This document shows, one piece after another, positions 6,440 to 8,875 of a DNA stretch of 8,875 bases. The notes under the pieces are model-generated. The model saw only the letters and a list, made by a program, of their open reading frames with translations, had not been told where the DNA came from and did not search any database. The stretch lies in the NCBI GenBank assembly GCA_964346445.1, contig CAYFUI010000024.1:1-8875 (forward strand), in the 5' to 3' direction. The translations under genes and the position numbers were made by a program. How positions within the stretch are numbered: position 1 is the first letter of the stretch; every line of letters starts with the position of its first letter. Source of the DNA: JAGOZV01 sp964346445. Lineage in GTDB: Bacteria; Patescibacteriota; Saccharimonadia; Saccharimonadales; Saccharimonadaceae.

Positions 6440-6447
6440 CTTACACT

Positions 6448-6458
6448 CTCCTTAGGAG
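6448..6458 (-). promoter_or_regulatory. Ribosome binding site inside a palindrome
   Basis: On the - strand, CTCC-TAA-GGAG places the Shine-Dalgarno AAGGAG of the unknown gene in a 4-bp stem with a 3-base loop. This could mask the site weakly, for example in a temperature-dependent way, but the stem is short and may be chance. Confidence 0.35.
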
Positions 6459-6504
6459 TTTTTATAGGACCAACACCAGAAATTTATACTGATGTCATCC
6501 AATA

Positions 6505-6533
6505 ATTATAGCATAGAAAATTGCTTACGTCAA
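6505..6533 (-). promoter_or_regulatory. Promoter of the unknown gene
   Basis: On the - strand: -35 TTGACG (6533-6528, five of six matches), 17-base spacer, -10 TATAAT (6510-6505), with TGC directly upstream. The predicted start at about 6498 gives a 59-base leader. It is the best consensus match in the window, which suggests strong constitutive expression. Confidence 0.88.
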
Positions 6534-6571
6534 ACATTTTAGTGTCATCACTGGCATGTGCTGCGCTACAT

Positions 6572-8731
6572 CTAGCGGTTTGTCTTGCGAAAACCGCGTG
6601 GGTCAACTACTTCATTGTCAGGGATCTGCTTTGCCGAGAACTTCTGTGGTGGCAGTGCACCCTTTAGGGTTGGCTCTTTTGCCTTGTTAGCCTGAACAGC
6701 TTTACTTCTATTATTGGCCGGCTTAGCTGCACCGCTCCTTTTGTTCACACCATTATTTTTACCACCCAATTCATTTACTACGGGAATTACAATTGGCATG
6801 CGCCGTGTTTGGTCGTACAGGAGATATGATATCTCTTCGCGCATTTCTCGTTTAAGCTGTTCTACATCAAGGTGTTTGTCACTATAAGCCCGTGATACTT
6901 TTTGCTTTAAGTAGTGGCGAATCGTCGACATCAACTCTTCACTATCCCTTAAGTAAATAAAACCACGACTAATAATGTCAGGGCTAGAGACTAAGCGTCC
7001 AGTCTCTTTATCTACTGTTACTACGACTACAAAAATACCTTCGGTTGACATATGCAGGCGGTCTTTTAATACAACTTCCGATACCTCAAGCCCACTATCA
7101 TCATACATAATGCCACCAACTTCTACGCGGCCTACCTTACTAGCTTTTTCTGGAGTAATCTCAATCACATCACCCGAATCACACACAAAGATGTTCTCAC
7201 GTTTTACCCCAGCTTCAAATTCTGCTATTTCAGCATTCTTAACAAGCATGTGGAATTCACCATGTATCGGTACATAGTATTTAGGGTTTAGTGCATTAAT
7301 TAATTTTACATGGTCATCATGATAGGCGTGCCCTGACAAGTGGATGGGCCCCACTCCAATCTCGCTAGTTTTACCATTACGTAGCACTAGGCCGCCCTCC
7401 CTCATTAGGCTATCGACGGTCCTAGCCACATAAGGCTCGTTACCGGGAATGGGGTTAGAGCTAAATACAATAACGTCGCTACCCTTAATTTTTACATGCC
7501 TGTGGGCACCAGTAGCCATCCGGTTGATTACAGCATTAAACTCGCCCTGGGAACCAGTTGCCACAATGGTTATTTTATCATCTGGCAGCTTGACAATATC
7601 TTCCATTTTCATGATAGTGTTCTTTGGTATTTTAATGATACCAGTTTTCACGGCGGTTTCTACGTTTTGTAACATGCTATAACCAGCAAAAGCCACCTTC
7701 CTGTCATGTTTATGCGCTTCTTCTAATATAAGCTGAATACGGTGTAGCTGGCTGGAAAAACTACTAATTATAAGCCGTCGGTTATCGTATTGATCCATAA
7801 TTTGTCCGATATTTTGTTGAATATCGAATTCTGTAATTTCATGACCCCCATTAGTTTCAGCATTAGTCGATTCATTCATCAACACTAAGATACCTTCTTT
7901 GGTGGCAATCTCGGTCATGCGTTCCATATCAAAAACTAGGCCATCGACTGGCTTCTCTTCAAACCGCCAGTCACCGGTATGAATGAGCACACCTAGAGGC
8001 GTCCTAATGGCGACAGCCGCTGAATCTGGTATAGAGTGGTTAACTCTTATAAGTTCAATCGAAAGATTATCAGTAATCCGGACATCTTCATGCTTTTCTG
8101 GCACTAGTTCATGATATTCAGGCTGAAAGGTTGAATCAGAGTCTGCCAGATTCTTTTTAAGCATAGCAATGGTAAATTTCGTTGCATAAATTGGCGCCGG
8201 TATTTTTTCAATAATGTGCCTAAAGCCGCCAATGTGGTCAAGGTGGGCATGGGTAATAACAATGGCTTTAATTTTATGCTTGTTCTTTTCTAAGTAAGTA
8301 GTGTCTGGCACAATATAATTTACCCCGGGATAATCGTTGCCTGGGAAAAGCAGCCCCATATCTACCACAATAATTTCGTTATCGTATTCTATGGCCATCA
8401 TATTTTTGCCAATACCCATCTCGCCAAGGCCACCTATAGGAATAAGCTTAACGCTTGGACCATTATACTTTGGCTGCTTTTTTTGCAATGCCGGGCTATA
8501 TTGCTTACCGCCATAACCATTATAGATAGATTTATTTACCGGTATATCTATAACGTGCTGGCTGGCAATAGCATTAACGTTTTCATTAGTTCTTTTTTGC
8601 GCCCTAAACACTTCTCCCCTACGGGTAGTTGCCTTATCTAGCGCTGCAATATTAGTTTTTTTAGGCTTTTTGGCAGCCGTTTGCTTAGGTTCGGTATCCA
8701 CCTTAACCTTAGCGAGTCTTTGTTGACCCAT
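6572..8731 (-). CDS. rnj: Ribonuclease J with long N- and C-terminal extensions
   Basis: RNase J is a metallo-beta-lactamase/beta-CASP enzyme with endonuclease and 5'-3' exonuclease activity in mRNA decay and rRNA maturation. The zinc site is complete: HAHLDH at 161-166 (H161, H163, D165, H166), H232, D254 and H490 (PIHGE); the beta-CASP SGHA motif has H468. Their spacing matches B. subtilis RNase J1 (H74 to H390). The core starts near residue 93 (VKLIPIGGLGEMG). At 719 residues it is much longer than the usual 555: about 87 extra residues at the N-terminus, Lys/Thr/Asn-rich and probably disordered, and about 65 low-complexity basic residues after IPVVNEL. The N-terminus is supported by AAGGAG (8741-8746), 9 bases before the ATG. 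The stop is TAG. No clear terminator follows; the promoter of the next gene begins about 40 bases downstream. Confidence 0.96.
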   Translation of the reverse strand: MGQQRLAKVKVDTEPKQTAAKKPKKTNIAALDKATTRRGEVFRAQKRTNENVNAIASQHVIDIPVNKSIYNGYGGKQYSPALQKKQPKYNGPSVKLIPIGGLGEMGIGKNMMAIEYDNEIIVVDMGLLFPGNDYPGVNYIVPDTTYLEKNKHKIKAIVITHAHLDHIGGFRHIIEKIPAPIYATKFTIAMLKKNLADSDSTFQPEYHELVPEKHEDVRITDNLSIELIRVNHSIPDSAAVAIRTPLGVLIHTGDWRFEEKPVDGLVFDMERMTEIATKEGILVLMNESTNAETNGGHEITEFDIQQNIGQIMDQYDNRRLIISSFSSQLHRIQLILEEAHKHDRKVAFAGYSMLQNVETAVKTGIIKIPKNTIMKMEDIVKLPDDKITIVATGSQGEFNAVINRMATGAHRHVKIKGSDVIVFSSNPIPGNEPYVARTVDSLMREGGLVLRNGKTSEIGVGPIHLSGHAYHDDHVKLINALNPKYYVPIHGEFHMLVKNAEIAEFEAGVKRENIFVCDSGDVIEITPEKASKVGRVEVGGIMYDDSGLEVSEVVLKDRLHMSTEGIFVVVVTVDKETGRLVSSPDIISRGFIYLRDSEELMSTIRHYLKQKVSRAYSDKHLDVEQLKREMREEISYLLYDQTRRMPIVIPVVNELGGKNNGVNKRSGAAKPANNRSKAVQANKAKEPTLKGALPPQKFSAKQIPDNEVVDPRGFRKTNR

Positions 8732-8854
8732 TTAATTTGTCTCCTTTTTTTATAATAAATTAATAATCATTCTTAACAATAAATACAGTTAGGGCTAGTG
8801 ACTTAACATTGGCTATTTTTTAGGATGGAAGCAGTCACCCTTCCCTGCATTGGT
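8732..8854 (-). promoter_or_regulatory. rnj 5' leader with a possible H-type pseudoknot
   Basis: The predicted leader is 123 bases. A 5-bp stem GGAAG/CTTCC (8844-8840 with 8831-8827) has an 8-base loop, GGTGACTG, that is complementary to AGTCACT (8803-8797), 23 bases downstream: 7 bp including one G-U. Together they would make an H-type pseudoknot. The 3' part, before the ribosome binding site, is very A/T-rich. A regulatory role, such as autoregulation by RNase J, is only inferred. Confidence 0.3.
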
Positions 8855-8860
8855 ATTACC

Positions 8861-8866
8861 ATTATA
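8861..8866 (-). promoter_or_regulatory. -10 box of the rnj promoter (-35 outside the window)
   Basis: A perfect TATAAT, preceded by TGC, on the - strand 129 bases upstream of the rnj ATG. A -35 at a 17-base spacing would begin at 8884, beyond the window edge. The match to the other two promoters over nine bases (TGCTATAAT) supports it. Confidence 0.7.
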
Positions 8867-8875
8867 GCAAAAATA

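Noticed and set aside
6540..6571. Intrinsic terminator after rnj
   Set aside because: Only a 4-bp AGTG/CACT stem is present, followed by AAAATG on the coding strand, with no T run.
1..8875. CRISPR array, tRNA, rRNA or insertion sequence
   Set aside because: No regularly spaced direct repeats, cloverleaf patterns, rRNA motifs or transposase frames were seen on either strand.

Overview
The window reads as an ordinary chromosomal housekeeping segment of a small-genome bacterium. It is tightly packed and carries no mobile element, tRNA, rRNA or CRISPR array. The best guess for the source is a Candidate Phyla Radiation (Patescibacteria) member, perhaps Saccharibacteria. This is inferred from the short S18, the GRGG loop of EF-P, the long basic tails on RNase J and the moderate GC content; the sequence alone does not prove the lineage. 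All genes read through with the standard code, so a UGA-glycine lineage (SR1/Gracilibacteria) is not suggested.

Layout: the left edge cuts into ychF on the + strand (1-987), which lacks about its first 30 residues, including the P-loop. Every other gene is on the - strand. A five-gene operon runs leftwards from a strong promoter at 3506-3534: rpsF (S6), ssb, rpsR (S18), efp (EF-P) and tlyA (rRNA 2'-O-methyltransferase). Gaps are 10-41 bases, and the rpsF stop codon overlaps the ssb ribosome binding site. The operon therefore joins the conserved rpsF-ssb-rpsR core to two translation genes; rplI (L9), often found here, is absent. The 112-base rpsF leader can fold into alternative structures and may be an S6:S18 autoregulatory site. 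Upstream lies ftsK (3551-5785), a full-length membrane-anchored DNA translocase whose best -10 box is so close to the ATG that the mRNA may be leaderless.

Between ftsK and the RNase J gene sits a single 180-residue protein gene that I do not recognise (5897-6439). It has its own strong promoter, noticeably higher GC than its neighbours, and a cluster of inverted repeats downstream. This is the most unfamiliar element in the window. The right end is rnj (6572-8731), RNase J with a complete catalytic core, about 87 extra residues at the N-terminus and about 65 at the C-terminus. Its -10 box lies at 8861-8866.

The genes cover translation (S6, S18, EF-P, TlyA, YchF), DNA maintenance (SSB, FtsK) and RNA turnover (RNase J). 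Three promoters share the identical extended -10 sequence TGCTATAAT, which suggests a common housekeeping sigma factor. No new defence or mobile system is visible. The points worth a second look are the unknown gene, the rpsF and rnj leaders, the possible leaderless ftsK and the arginine at the EF-P loop tip.
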